A stretch of DNA of 6,776 bases from Gammaproteobacteria bacterium (GCA_003696465.1 RFHG01000102.1:1-6776), one strand, 5' to 3'. Counted from the first letter of the stretch, positions 1 through 6,109 are shown. Notes: a model not told the origin generated them from the letters alone. Made by a program: numbers and translations.

Positions 1-252
1 CTGGAGACTGCCGCCGAGATCAATCGCATGGAACGCGACGGCTGTGATATGGTGGGCATGACCGGCATGCCGGAGGCCGCACTGGCGCGCGAACTGGAAC
101 TCAACTATGTTTCATGTGCGATCAGTGCCAACTGGGCTGCAGGCCGCGGTGATGCGGAGATCACCATGGCCGAGATCCAGCAGAACCTCGAACAGGGCAT
201 GAAAACCGTCGCCCAGCTCCTGGAGGAGGTGGTCACCCTGCTCAACGGATGA
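1..252 (+). CDS. S-methyl-5'-thioinosine / purine nucleoside phosphorylase, C-terminal part (5' end outside window)
   Basis: The reading frame is open from base 1 to a TGA at 250-252, giving the last 83 residues of a protein whose family is usually about 245 long. The segment DMVGMTGMPEAALARELEL is a hallmark of the PNP/MTAP phosphorylase family, which cleaves purine (thio)nucleosides with phosphate in the cytosol during methionine and purine salvage. Shortly after it comes SANWAAG. In human MTAP the matching stretch reads ATDYDCW, whose Asp residues bind the 6-amino group of adenine. Here the first Asp is replaced by Asn (codon 130-132) and the second by Ala (136-138), which suggests a 6-oxopurine substrate. 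That fits the S-methyl-5'-thioinosine phosphorylases known from Pseudomonas. Family membership is seen directly; the substrate is an inference from one loop. Ordinary inosine/guanosine phosphorylase is the main alternative. Confidence 0.85.
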   Translation: METAAEINRMERDGCDMVGMTGMPEAALARELELNYVSCAISANWAAGRGDAEITMAEIQQNLEQGMKTVAQLLEEVVTLLNG

Positions 253-315
253 CTTGACTGGAGCCTCCGATCGATTCGGACATGATCCGTCCAGCCTGAA
301 GACCAGATGGCCCGG

Positions 316-342
316 GGACGCCCGCGTCAGATCGGGGCGTCC
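316..342 (+). terminator. GC-rich hairpin between phosphorylase and cyclase genes; possible transcript end
   Basis: GGACGCCC at 316-323 pairs perfectly with GGGCGTCC at 335-342 across an 11-nt loop. It lies 63 nt after the phosphorylase stop. No T-run follows (the nearest is TTTT at 360-364), so it is not a convincing intrinsic terminator. It could be a 3'-end stabilising stem or a Rho-related structure. A weaker 5-bp stem (TCCGA 266-270 / TCGGA 276-280) lies upstream. I see no convincing sigma70 promoter in 253-409: TTGACT at 254-259 has no well-spaced -10 partner. Confidence 0.25.
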
Positions 343-379
343 GCCCTGAGCAACCCATGGTTTTGATGCCAGGCGGCCA

Positions 380-421
380 TGTCGGAACCCGGGAGTCGAA
401 CCTGGATCCGTGAAGCCGACA
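380..421 (+). promoter_or_regulatory. Hairpin enclosing the GTG start of the cyclase gene
   Basis: TGTCGG at 380-385 can pair with CCGACA at 416-421. Inside it, CCCGG (388-392) can pair with CCTGG (401-405) with one mismatch. The loop region contains the GTG start codon at 410 and the only purine-rich ribosome-binding candidate, GGGAG at 391-395. Such a fold could limit translation initiation. The pairing is seen in the sequence; a regulatory role is inference. Confidence 0.25.
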
Positions 422-2197
422 CCCCACAAGCCCGCTGCGGGCATCCTGGACACCCTTTTCCTGCTGCTGACGCTCTGCGCCCCGACCGCCGGCTTGTCGG
501 CCACTGCGGCATCAAATGCGCCATTGCCGGTGCTGCCTGCGGACCTCGCGAGTGGCTTCATTGGCCACGCCTCCGGCTGGCTGGCCGAAGCACCCGACCA
601 TGAACTGAGCGCCACCGAGGCCCTGCAGGCATTGGAGCAGGGGCGCTTCCAGCCAGGTGAACGGCCCATTCTCAATTTCGGGATCGATCGCCCGCCGCAC
701 TGGGTGGCATTCCGCGTACACAATCCGCGCGAGCGGGCGGTAACGCGCCGGGTCGAGGTGCGCAACAGCTGGCTCGACCGGCTCGATGCCTGGCAGTACC
801 GCCCCGACGGCAGTTTCACCGCGCTGCACATGGGCGACACGCTGCCCCAGGGCCAGCGCCCGGTTCCGGGCCGGTACTTCGCCTTCGATGTAAAGCTGCC
901 GCCGGGCGAGAGCCTCTTCCTGCTGCGGGCACAGACACCCGACCCCCTGATGCTGCCCGTCTCGATAGGAAAAATCGAAAGCACCTACCTGAAGAACCTG
1001 CTGGAAGGATATGGGTACGGCGCCCTGTACGGACTGGTCATCGGGCTGCTGGCCTTCAACCTGGTGTTGTACCTTAGGCTGAAGAATCCGGTCTACCTGA
1101 CCTACACGGCCTTTCTTGTCGCCTTTCTGCTGATGAACCAGTCCTATACCGGGCACGGATTCTGGTGGTGGTGGCCCGAGCATCCAGGCTGGCAGCAATG
1201 GTCGAATGTGGTCTTCATCACCCTGTTCGGGGTTGCGCAGATGCAGTTTGCACTGGCGTTCCTCGACATCCACGGACGGGCACCGCGCGTGTGGAAAGCA
1301 ATACAGGGGCTGTGCCTCGTGCTGATCGGCCTGGTTGCAATAGCCAGCGTTCGTGGTGAGCAGGGCATGGCCGTATTCCTCGCCATTGCCGGCGTCCTCG
1401 TCCTGGCCTCGGCGGCACTGGCCATGGGCATTCAGGGCATGCTGACGGGCCAGGGCGGGGCACGGCTGTTCGTGGCTGCATCGACCGCCAGCCTCACGGG
1501 CGGAATCATCACGGCCATCAGTGTGATGGACTGGGTTCCGTTCACGCTCTTGGGCTATCATGCCGTCGAATTCGGGGTGGCCATCGAAGCCGTGCTGTTG
1601 TCGATTGCCTTGTCCGCCATGGTCAGGGAAGCCCGGCTCGCCCGCATGGCCGCCGAGACCGTGGCGCGCACCGACCCGCTGACCAATATCTACAACCGCC
1701 GCGCCTTTGTGGAATATGCCGAGGCCGCTGCCCGCAACGACGATCTCAACGGCACCAGCTCGAGCTGCATGCTCATGGATCTGGATTTCTTCAAGAATCT
1801 GAACGATCAGCTCGGGCATGCAGCTGGCGACGAGGCACTCAGACGGGTATCGGACCGGATTGGGCGAATGATCCGGAAAGGCGACATCCTGGCGCGGTGG
1901 GGGGGCGAGGAATTCGTCATTTACCTCCCGAACACGGAGGCACTCGAGGCCGAGCAGCTTGCACAGCGCATCCGCAAGGCCATCGCCGGCATGGGCATCA
2001 ATGATGCGGGCGGTCATAGCGTGATTCGTCTCACGGTGAGCATCGGCGTGACCACGCATCGGCCCGAAACGGGCGACCGTCGCGCGCGTGACCTCGAGCA
2101 CATGATCCTTGCCGCCGACAGGGCGATGTACCGGGCCAAGGAGGAAGGGCGCAACCGGGTGGTGGCTGTCCCGGGCGGGGGCGCTGCTGTTGCCTGA
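410..2197 (+). CDS. 7TMR-DISM membrane sensor diguanylate cyclase (GGDEF)
   Basis: This 595-residue protein is predicted to make cyclic di-GMP from two GTP at the inner membrane. Residues 1-30 look like a signal peptide (Lys-containing start, hydrophobic LFLLLTLC core, cleavage near GLSA). Residues about 50-187 resemble the periplasmic 7TMR-DISMED2 sensor domain. Seven hydrophobic segments follow, near 203-224, 227-248, 264-285, 297-314, 321-342, 353-373 and 382-406. The cytoplasmic GGDEF domain runs from about 418 to 586. It has GGEEF at 498-502, D457 in MDLD, N465, D474, and an inhibitory RxxD site (RKGD, 489-492) exactly five residues before GGEEF, so both catalysis and product inhibition look intact. 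NicD of Pseudomonas has this architecture. GTG at 410 is chosen because it gives the complete signal peptide and the upstream frame has a stop at 347-349. The ribosome-binding site is poor (GGGAG, 14 nt away). The sensed ligand is unknown. Confidence 0.93.
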   Translation: MKPTPHKPAAGILDTLFLLLTLCAPTAGLSATAASNAPLPVLPADLASGFIGHASGWLAEAPDHELSATEALQALEQGRFQPGERPILNFGIDRPPHWVAFRVHNPRERAVTRRVEVRNSWLDRLDAWQYRPDGSFTALHMGDTLPQGQRPVPGRYFAFDVKLPPGESLFLLRAQTPDPLMLPVSIGKIESTYLKNLLEGYGYGALYGLVIGLLAFNLVLYLRLKNPVYLTYTAFLVAFLLMNQSYTGHGFWWWWPEHPGWQQWSNVVFITLFGVAQMQFALAFLDIHGRAPRVWKAIQGLCLVLIGLVAIASVRGEQGMAVFLAIAGVLVLASAALAMGIQGMLTGQGGARLFVAASTASLTGGIITAISVMDWVPFTLLGYHAVEFGVAIEAVLLSIALSAMVREARLARMAAETVARTDPLTNIYNRRAFVEYAEAAARNDDLNGTSSSCMLMDLDFFKNLNDQLGHAAGDEALRRVSDRIGRMIRKGDILARWGGEEFVIYLPNTEALEAEQLAQRIRKAIAGMGINDAGGHSVIRLTVSIGVTTHRPETGDRRARDLEHMILAADRAMYRAKEEGRNRVVAVPGGGAAVA

Positions 2198-2226
2198 TGC
2201 CATATTTCCGGCCTCTGGACTATTTA

Positions 2227-2256
2227 ACATAATATCCATTATGTGTAATTATGGAT
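2227..2256. promoter_or_regulatory. AT-rich overlapping dyads after the cyclase gene
   Basis: ACATAAT (2227-2233) and ATTATGT (2238-2244) form a perfect 7-bp inverted repeat with a 4-nt spacer. ATCCAT (2234-2239) and ATGGAT (2251-2256) form a second, overlapping 6-bp inverted repeat. The patch is strikingly AT-rich against GC-rich flanks, starts 30 nt after the cyclase stop, and lies about 160 nt before the regulator start. It could be an operator or an upstream protein-binding site. CATAAT at 2228-2233 resembles a -10 box, but the spaced -35 (TTTCCG at 2205-2210) is poor. No T-run follows, so it is not a good terminator. Confidence 0.35.
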
Positions 2257-2342
2257 GCGCCATTCGGGATAGCCTGCAGCGCCATTCATCCGCCCCGTGA
2301 CGCGCGAGTGTGCGCAAGTTCACGATTTTCTTGCCGCTGGCT

Positions 2343-2369
2343 GTACCAAGGTACTAAGATAGCAGTACC
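2343..2369. promoter_or_regulatory. Cluster of three GTACC/GGTAC half-sites, candidate activator operator
   Basis: GTACC (2343-2347) and GGTAC (2350-2354) form an inverted repeat with a 2-nt spacer. GGTACT (2350-2355) and AGTACC (2364-2369) form a second one with perfect 6-bp arms and an 8-nt spacer. The middle half-site is shared. If transcription starts about 7 nt after the TATAAA at 2386-2391, the second dyad is centred near -38, over a -35 region that matches consensus poorly. That is where a class II activator binds. The adjacent LuxR-type regulator is an obvious candidate to bind here, but this is an inference from position. Confidence 0.5.
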
Positions 2370-2385
2370 ACCGATTCGCCGACAC

Positions 2386-2391
2386 TATAAA
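2386..2391 (+). promoter_or_regulatory. Probable -10 box of the response regulator gene
   Basis: TATAAA matches the sigma70 -10 consensus at five of six positions and lies 23 nt before the ATG at 2415. The hexamer 17 nt upstream is CAGTAC, a poor -35 that lies inside the half-site cluster, suggesting activator dependence. An alternative pair, TTGCCG (2331-2336) and TAAGAT (2355-2360) with an 18-nt spacer, is weaker; with that promoter the half-sites would overlap the spacer and -10 and would more likely repress. Confidence 0.45.
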
Positions 2392-2414
2392 CAAAACACG
2401 ACAAAGAGCTGCCA

Positions 2415-3110
2415 ATGAAACTGCTCATCATCGACGACCATCCGCTTTTCCTCGAAGGCATCGGCCTCGTTCTGCGCCAGCTGGGCGGAGATTTCGAGAC
2501 CATCGAGGTAGATTCCGCCCCGGCCGGCCTGCAGAAGCTCGAGGAACAGCCGGACATCGCGCTGGTTCTGGTGGACATCTCCATGCCCGGGATGAGTGGT
2601 TTCGATTTCATCGAGGAACTCGAGCAGCGGCAGATCACCACTCCGGTTGCCATTCTTTCGGCCACCACAAACCTTTACGATGTGAAAAAGGCCATAGAAA
2701 TGGGCGCCCTGGGCTTCATCCCCAAGGCCTCCGACAAGGAAGAAATGCGCCATGCGCTGGAGACCATCTTCTCCGGCGAGGTATACATTCCACCCGGAAT
2801 CGAGGATCAGCTCGAGGCGCTGATGGCCGCGGACGACACCGACCCCGAGGCCGTACTGCGCAGCCGCGCCCGTCAGCTCGGCATCACGCGCCGCCAGCTG
2901 CAGGTGCTTCAGCTGCTGGCCAAGGGTTACACCAACCGGCGTATCGCCGAGGAGCTGAATCTGACGGAACGCACCGTCAAGGCCCATGTTTCGGCCCTGT
3001 TCAGCCTGCTCAATGTGGGCAACCGCACCGAATGCGTGCTCGAGGCCGATCGCCTGGGCCTCACCAGTGCCCCGGAACAGCGCAAGGAATTCACCTTGTC
3101 AGACGAGTAA
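2415..3110 (+). CDS. LuxR (NarL/FixJ)-type two-component response regulator
   Basis: This 231-residue cytoplasmic regulator is expected to bind DNA once phosphorylated. The receiver domain covers about 1-125 and has every conserved residue: acidic pair D7/D8, phospho-acceptor D54 (in LVDISMPGMSG), switch S82 and K104. A linker follows, then a LuxR-type helix-turn-helix at about 155-217, where ITRRQLQVLQLLAKGYTNRRIAEEL leads into the recognition segment LTERTVKAHVSALF. The ATG at 2415 is preceded by AAGAG (2404-2408) with 6-nt spacing. The 217-nt upstream region carries a TATAAA box and a half-site cluster. The 3' end overlaps the convergent hybrid kinase gene by 20 bp. That kinase is the likely partner because the family commonly pairs such kinases and regulators. 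Its targets are unknown; its own promoter and the neighbouring cyclase are candidates. Confidence 0.93.
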   Translation: MKLLIIDDHPLFLEGIGLVLRQLGGDFETIEVDSAPAGLQKLEEQPDIALVLVDISMPGMSGFDFIEELEQRQITTPVAILSATTNLYDVKKAIEMGALGFIPKASDKEEMRHALETIFSGEVYIPPGIEDQLEALMAADDTDPEAVLRSRARQLGITRRQLQVLQLLAKGYTNRRIAEELNLTERTVKAHVSALFSLLNVGNRTECVLEADRLGLTSAPEQRKEFTLSDE

Positions 3111-4857
3111 TCGTCATCCGCAACTGGGCCGGATTGATCGGCTTGTGCAGCACCGGCAACCCGGCCTCCCGCACCTGCTTCAGCACCGCCTCGCTGGTAT
3201 CGCCCGTCACCACGATGGCCGGCAGATCGGGCCGCTCCAGCGCCTGGCGCAACTGCGCCACCACCGCAGTGCCGTCCATACCCTGCCGCAGCCGGTAATC
3301 CGTGATGACTAGGCAGGCCCGTTCGGCATCAACCTGCCCCAGGATCTCGTCTGCCGTTTCTCCGACCAGCACCTCGGCCCCCCAGCGTTCGAGCAGAATG
3401 CGGGTGGCATCCCTGATCTCTTTTTCATCATCAATAACAATTACTTGGCAATTATTTTTAAAGAGCTTACTTAATTTTGAACCACGCCCGGCACGCGCCC
3501 CTTCCGCCACCTCGGTCACGGGACGGCTACTGCGCCGGGCACACACGGCAAACACCGAGCCCCTGCCGGGCTCCGAACGCACCTCGATGGCGTGATCGAG
3601 CAAGCTGGCCATGCGGCGGGCGATGGCCAGCCCCAGGCCCAGACCCTTGCGCCGATCGCGTTCCGGATTGTGGATCTGGTAGAACTCCTCGAAGATCTGC
3701 GCGCGCTCTGCCTCGGGAATTCCCGGCCCGCTGTCGCGGACCTCGATGCACACCCGCCCGTCCCTGCGCCAGCGACAGCCGACCAGGATACGCCCCCGCT
3801 GCGTGTGGCGGATGGCATTGGAGACAAAATTACGCAAAATTCGCTCGAAAAGGACAGGATCTGTCTCGATCGTGCATTTTTTGCTCTTGTGCAGCAAAAG
3901 CTCCAGCCCCTTCTCCCGTGCCTCCGGCGCCAGCGCATCCACCACCTTTTCCATCAACGGGCCGAGGGCCACGGGCTGCACATGCACCTCGACGATTCCG
4001 GCATCGAGCTTGGAGATGTCGAGCAGGGCGTTCAACAGCCCCTCCAGCGCCTGCATCGAGTGGGTCACCTTTTCTACCAGGCGGCGCGTCTCTCCGCCTC
4101 TCACCTTTTCCGCCAGCACGCTCAGATAGAGCCCCATGGCATGCAGCGGCTGACGCAGATCATGCGAGGCCGCGGCAAGAAAGCGCGACTTGGCCCGGTT
4201 GGCCCGTTCGGCGACATCACGCTGTACCTTGAGCACGTCCACCAGTTCGATGTTCTCGTAGCCCAGCAACAAAAGCTGCTGGTTGGACCAGCTCAGCTTG
4301 AAGCCGAAATACAGATTGACCACGAGAAAGATCAGGGCCAGCACCCCGAGCAGCGCCAGATCCGCGGGTGCAAAGAAAATCAGCTTGGCCGAGAGCAGGC
4401 CAATCAGGGGAATGGAAAAAAGCAGGTAGGCCGGCATGTACGAGGCCAGTGCCCCGAGTGAACTGCCGGCGAGCGAAAGATAGATCATGATCACATAGAT
4501 CAGGTGCAGGGGCTGGTCGGGATCGACAAAGAAAAACGCCGAACCGCCCCACAACAGCCCGGAGGCCAGCGACAGCACGGCAAAACGTCGCCCCCATTCG
4601 ATGGCGCGGTAGATGTGATGCGGGCCCTGCTGGTAGCGGTGCTGGTAGTACAGACGAATGGCCGCGAACAGAAACACGGCCAGCACGAACAGAAGCAGCT
4701 CCTTGCGCGGCACCACATCCCACGAGACATAGAGCATCAGCAGTGCCGCGGCCAGATGGGCCACGATGATCATCGGCTGGCGCTCGGCCAGCATCTCGAC
4801 CTTGCGCGCCCGGATTTCGTTCAGGTATTCCTCTGAAAGACGGCGTTTCTGTTTCAT
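3091..4857 (-). CDS. Membrane hybrid sensor histidine kinase with C-terminal receiver
   Basis: This 588-residue inner-membrane kinase has no evident periplasmic sensor domain. About six hydrophobic segments lie near 28-47, 53-69, 91-110, 117-137, 141-162 and 166-187, followed by a helical, probably coiled-coil linker (192-225). HisKA contains the phospho-acceptor H232 in SHDLRQPLHA. HATPase_c shows the N box (N343, N347), DSGPGI (375-380), FEEFYQ (389-394) and GLGLGL (405-410). The receiver (about 471-586) has D476/D477, phospho-acceptor D520, T551 and K572. No Hpt domain is present, so the receiver may act as an internal brake or phosphate sink while H232 phosphorylates the neighbouring regulator directly; that is inference. 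ATG at 4857 is preferred over the TTG 18 codons upstream because GGAG lies 7 nt before it. The 3' end overlaps the regulator gene tail to tail. Codon use changes sharply at the kinase-receiver junction. Confidence 0.93.
   Translation of the reverse strand: MKQKRRLSEEYLNEIRARKVEMLAERQPMIIVAHLAAALLMLYVSWDVVPRKELLLFVLAVFLFAAIRLYYQHRYQQGPHHIYRAIEWGRRFAVLSLASGLLWGGSAFFFVDPDQPLHLIYVIMIYLSLAGSSLGALASYMPAYLLFSIPLIGLLSAKLIFFAPADLALLGVLALIFLVVNLYFGFKLSWSNQQLLLLGYENIELVDVLKVQRDVAERANRAKSRFLAAASHDLRQPLHAMGLYLSVLAEKVRGGETRRLVEKVTHSMQALEGLLNALLDISKLDAGIVEVHVQPVALGPLMEKVVDALAPEAREKGLELLLHKSKKCTIETDPVLFERILRNFVSNAIRHTQRGRILVGCRWRRDGRVCIEVRDSGPGIPEAERAQIFEEFYQIHNPERDRRKGLGLGLAIARRMASLLDHAIEVRSEPGRGSVFAVCARRSSRPVTEVAEGARAGRGSKLSKLFKNNCQVIVIDDEKEIRDATRILLERWGAEVLVGETADEILGQVDAERACLVITDYRLRQGMDGTAVVAQLRQALERPDLPAIVVTGDTSEAVLKQVREAGLPVLHKPINPAQLRMTITRLTR
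3421..3480 (-). other. AT-rich patch at the kinase-receiver junction
   Basis: Only 13 of these 60 bases are G or C, inside an otherwise GC-rich gene. They encode residues 460-479, the end of the inter-domain linker and the first strand of the receiver including D476/D477. The codons are unlike the rest of the gene (TTA, AGT, AAA, AAT, ATT, GTT, GAT). The reading frame is intact. This may mark the seam of a domain fusion, a slow-translation spot between domains, or both. Confidence 0.6.
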
Positions 4858-4864
4858 TCCGCTG

Positions 4865-4868
4865 CTCC
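4865..4868 (-). promoter_or_regulatory. Ribosome-binding site deciding the kinase start
   Basis: On the minus strand GGAG stands 7 nt before the ATG at 4857. The longer frame would begin at a TTG at 4911 with no comparable site, and its extra 18 residues (Gly/Arg-rich) look non-coding. Confidence 0.7.
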
Positions 4869-4931
4869 GTTCCTCGCCTGCCATCATGCCCAAGCCCCGG
4901 CAGCCTCGCAATCACCGGCGGGTTCCCGGGC

Positions 4932-4937
4932 TATAAT
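4932..4937 (+). promoter_or_regulatory. Perfect -10 box (TATAAT) before the class V enzyme gene
   Basis: TATAAT lies 29 nt before the ATG at 4967 in the 109-nt region between the divergent kinase and PLP-enzyme genes. The hexamer at 17-nt spacing (4909-4914, CAATCA) is a poor -35 and there is no TG extension, so the promoter may be weak or activator-dependent. I could not find a convincing -10/-35 pair for the kinase on the other strand. Confidence 0.5.
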
Positions 4938-4966
4938 CGGGCCGCATCCACCGGCCGGAGCCCGCC

Positions 4967-6109
4967 ATGACCCCCGAATCCGCAGCCGACGAGTTTCCGC
5001 TCGATCCGGCACTTTGCCACCTCAACCATGCGGGAGTTGCCCCGTGGCCGCGCCGGGCGGTTCAGGCGGCCTGTGATTTCGCCACCGAGAACATGCGCCA
5101 GGGCTCGCTCGACTACCCGCGCTGGCTGCGGGCAGAACAGGATCTGCGGGAAAACCTGGGGCAGCTGCTTGGCGTGGCCGATACCGAGGGCGTGGCCCTG
5201 GTGCCCAGCACCTCGGCAGGCCTTTCCCTGGTGGCGCACGGGCTCAGCTGGCAGGCCGGCGACGAGATTGTGATCCCGGCCGGCGAGTTCCCCTCCAACC
5301 GTATCGTCTGGGATGCGCTTGCCACCCGCCATGACGTGCGACTGGTCGAGGTGGCACCGGGCCGCGATCCGGAGGCCAGCCTGATCGCGGCAATGAACCG
5401 CAGGACCCGCCTGCTGTCGGTCAGCGCCATCGACTATGCCACCGGACTGCGCCTGGATCTTGAGCGGCTCGGCCAGGCCTGTCGCCAGCGGGAGATCCTT
5501 TTCTGCGTCGATGCCATCCAGCAACTTGGCGCCCTGCCCTTCGATGCCGAGGCCTGTCAGGCCGACTTCGTGGCCGCCGATGGCCACAAGTGGCTGCTCG
5601 GACCGGAAGGGCTGGGGGTCTTCTGGTGCCACCCCAAGCGACTGGATCTGCTGCAGCTCAACCAGCATGGCTGGCACATGGTCGAGCAGATGGGCCATTT
5701 CGAGGCCCCGGACTGGACACCGGCACGCAGTGCGCGCCGCTTCGAGCCGGGCAGCCCCAACATGACCGGCATCCATGCCCTGCGTGCCAGCACCGGCCTG
5801 CTGCTGGAAACCGGCATGACCGAGGTGGCCGCGGCCCTGCGCAGCCGGCGCCAATACCTCGAGGCCGGCCTCGAGCAGCTGGGCATGGCAATTCACTCGC
5901 CCCGTGACACAGCCCGGGATTCCGGCATTCTCGTTTTCAGCCACCCCCGGATCGATGCCACTGACCTCTACAGCAGGCTGATGGACGCGCGAGTACTCTG
6001 TGCCCGCCGCGGCCGCGGCGTGCGTTTCTCGCCTCATTTCTACACGCCCTTCGACACGCTGGATCGCGCTCTGGAGCATGTGGGCGAAATCCTCGCCAGC
6101 ACGGACTGA
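4967..6109 (+). CDS. Class V aminotransferase-fold PLP-dependent enzyme (cysteine desulfurase-like, catalytic Cys loop missing)
   Basis: This 380-residue cytosolic protein has the fold type I signature of the class V aminotransferase / cysteine desulfurase group. It shows HLNHAG near 18-23, the phosphate-binding STSAG (81-85), aspartate D182 in CVDAIQQLGA, and the Schiff-base lysine K208 in ADGHKWLLGPEG. RRFEPGSPN follows at 257-265. In SufS-type desulfurases a loop with HHCAQP precedes the C-terminal RxS segment. Here the matching stretch reads CARRGRGVRFSPHFYT (345-360): the loop is shortened and no Cys stands in the catalytic place, although C345 is nearby. The protein is also a little shorter than SufS (about 406). 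It is therefore probably not a standard desulfurase; an aminotransferase, lyase or epimerase role is possible and the substrate is unknown. The ATG at 4967 has GGAG at 4957-4960 with 6-nt spacing and a TATAAT upstream. It is transcribed away from the kinase. Confidence 0.88.
   Translation: MTPESAADEFPLDPALCHLNHAGVAPWPRRAVQAACDFATENMRQGSLDYPRWLRAEQDLRENLGQLLGVADTEGVALVPSTSAGLSLVAHGLSWQAGDEIVIPAGEFPSNRIVWDALATRHDVRLVEVAPGRDPEASLIAAMNRRTRLLSVSAIDYATGLRLDLERLGQACRQREILFCVDAIQQLGALPFDAEACQADFVAADGHKWLLGPEGLGVFWCHPKRLDLLQLNQHGWHMVEQMGHFEAPDWTPARSARRFEPGSPNMTGIHALRASTGLLLETGMTEVAAALRSRRQYLEAGLEQLGMAIHSPRDTARDSGILVFSHPRIDATDLYSRLMDARVLCARRGRGVRFSPHFYTPFDTLDRALEHVGEILASTD

Noticed and set aside
254..286. 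Promoter candidate TTGACT (254-259) with CATGAT (281-286)
   Set aside because: The spacing is 21 nt and the -10 matches only four of six positions.
375..455. tRNA-like T-arm on the minus strand (GGTTCGACTCCCGG)
   Set aside because: The T-stem has a mismatch, no matching acceptor strand occurs at the right distance, and no anticodon arm can be built. It also overlaps the start of a well-supported coding gene.
476..485. Possible lipobox cysteine in the cyclase signal peptide (LLTLC)
   Set aside because: The residues before Cys do not fit L-A/S-G/A-C, and 7TMR-DISM sensors normally have a cleaved or plain N-terminal helix.
512..2239. 575-codon open frame on the minus strand opposite the cyclase gene
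   Set aside because: It mirrors the codon structure of a well-supported GGDEF gene. The translation is rich in His, Pro, Gln and Arg with no recognisable domain, as expected for antisense shadows in GC-rich DNA.
2109..2300. 63-codon frame running from the cyclase end into the intergenic region
   Set aside because: Most of it lies out of frame within the GGDEF gene, and no ribosome-binding site or family resemblance is visible.
3879..3899. Inverted repeat TTTTGC / GCAAAA inside the kinase gene
   Set aside because: It lies in the coding sequence of the ATPase domain, has low GC in the stem, and is not followed by a T-run on either strand, so it is not a terminator.
3592..4461. 289-codon open frame on the plus strand inside the kinase gene
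   Set aside because: It is antisense to HisKA/HATPase coding sequence, Gln- and His-rich, with no domain and no good start signal.
4858..4911. Longer kinase start at TTG 4911
   Set aside because: It adds 18 Gly/Arg-rich residues without a ribosome-binding site. The ATG at 4857 has GGAG 7 nt upstream and a typical charged N-terminus.
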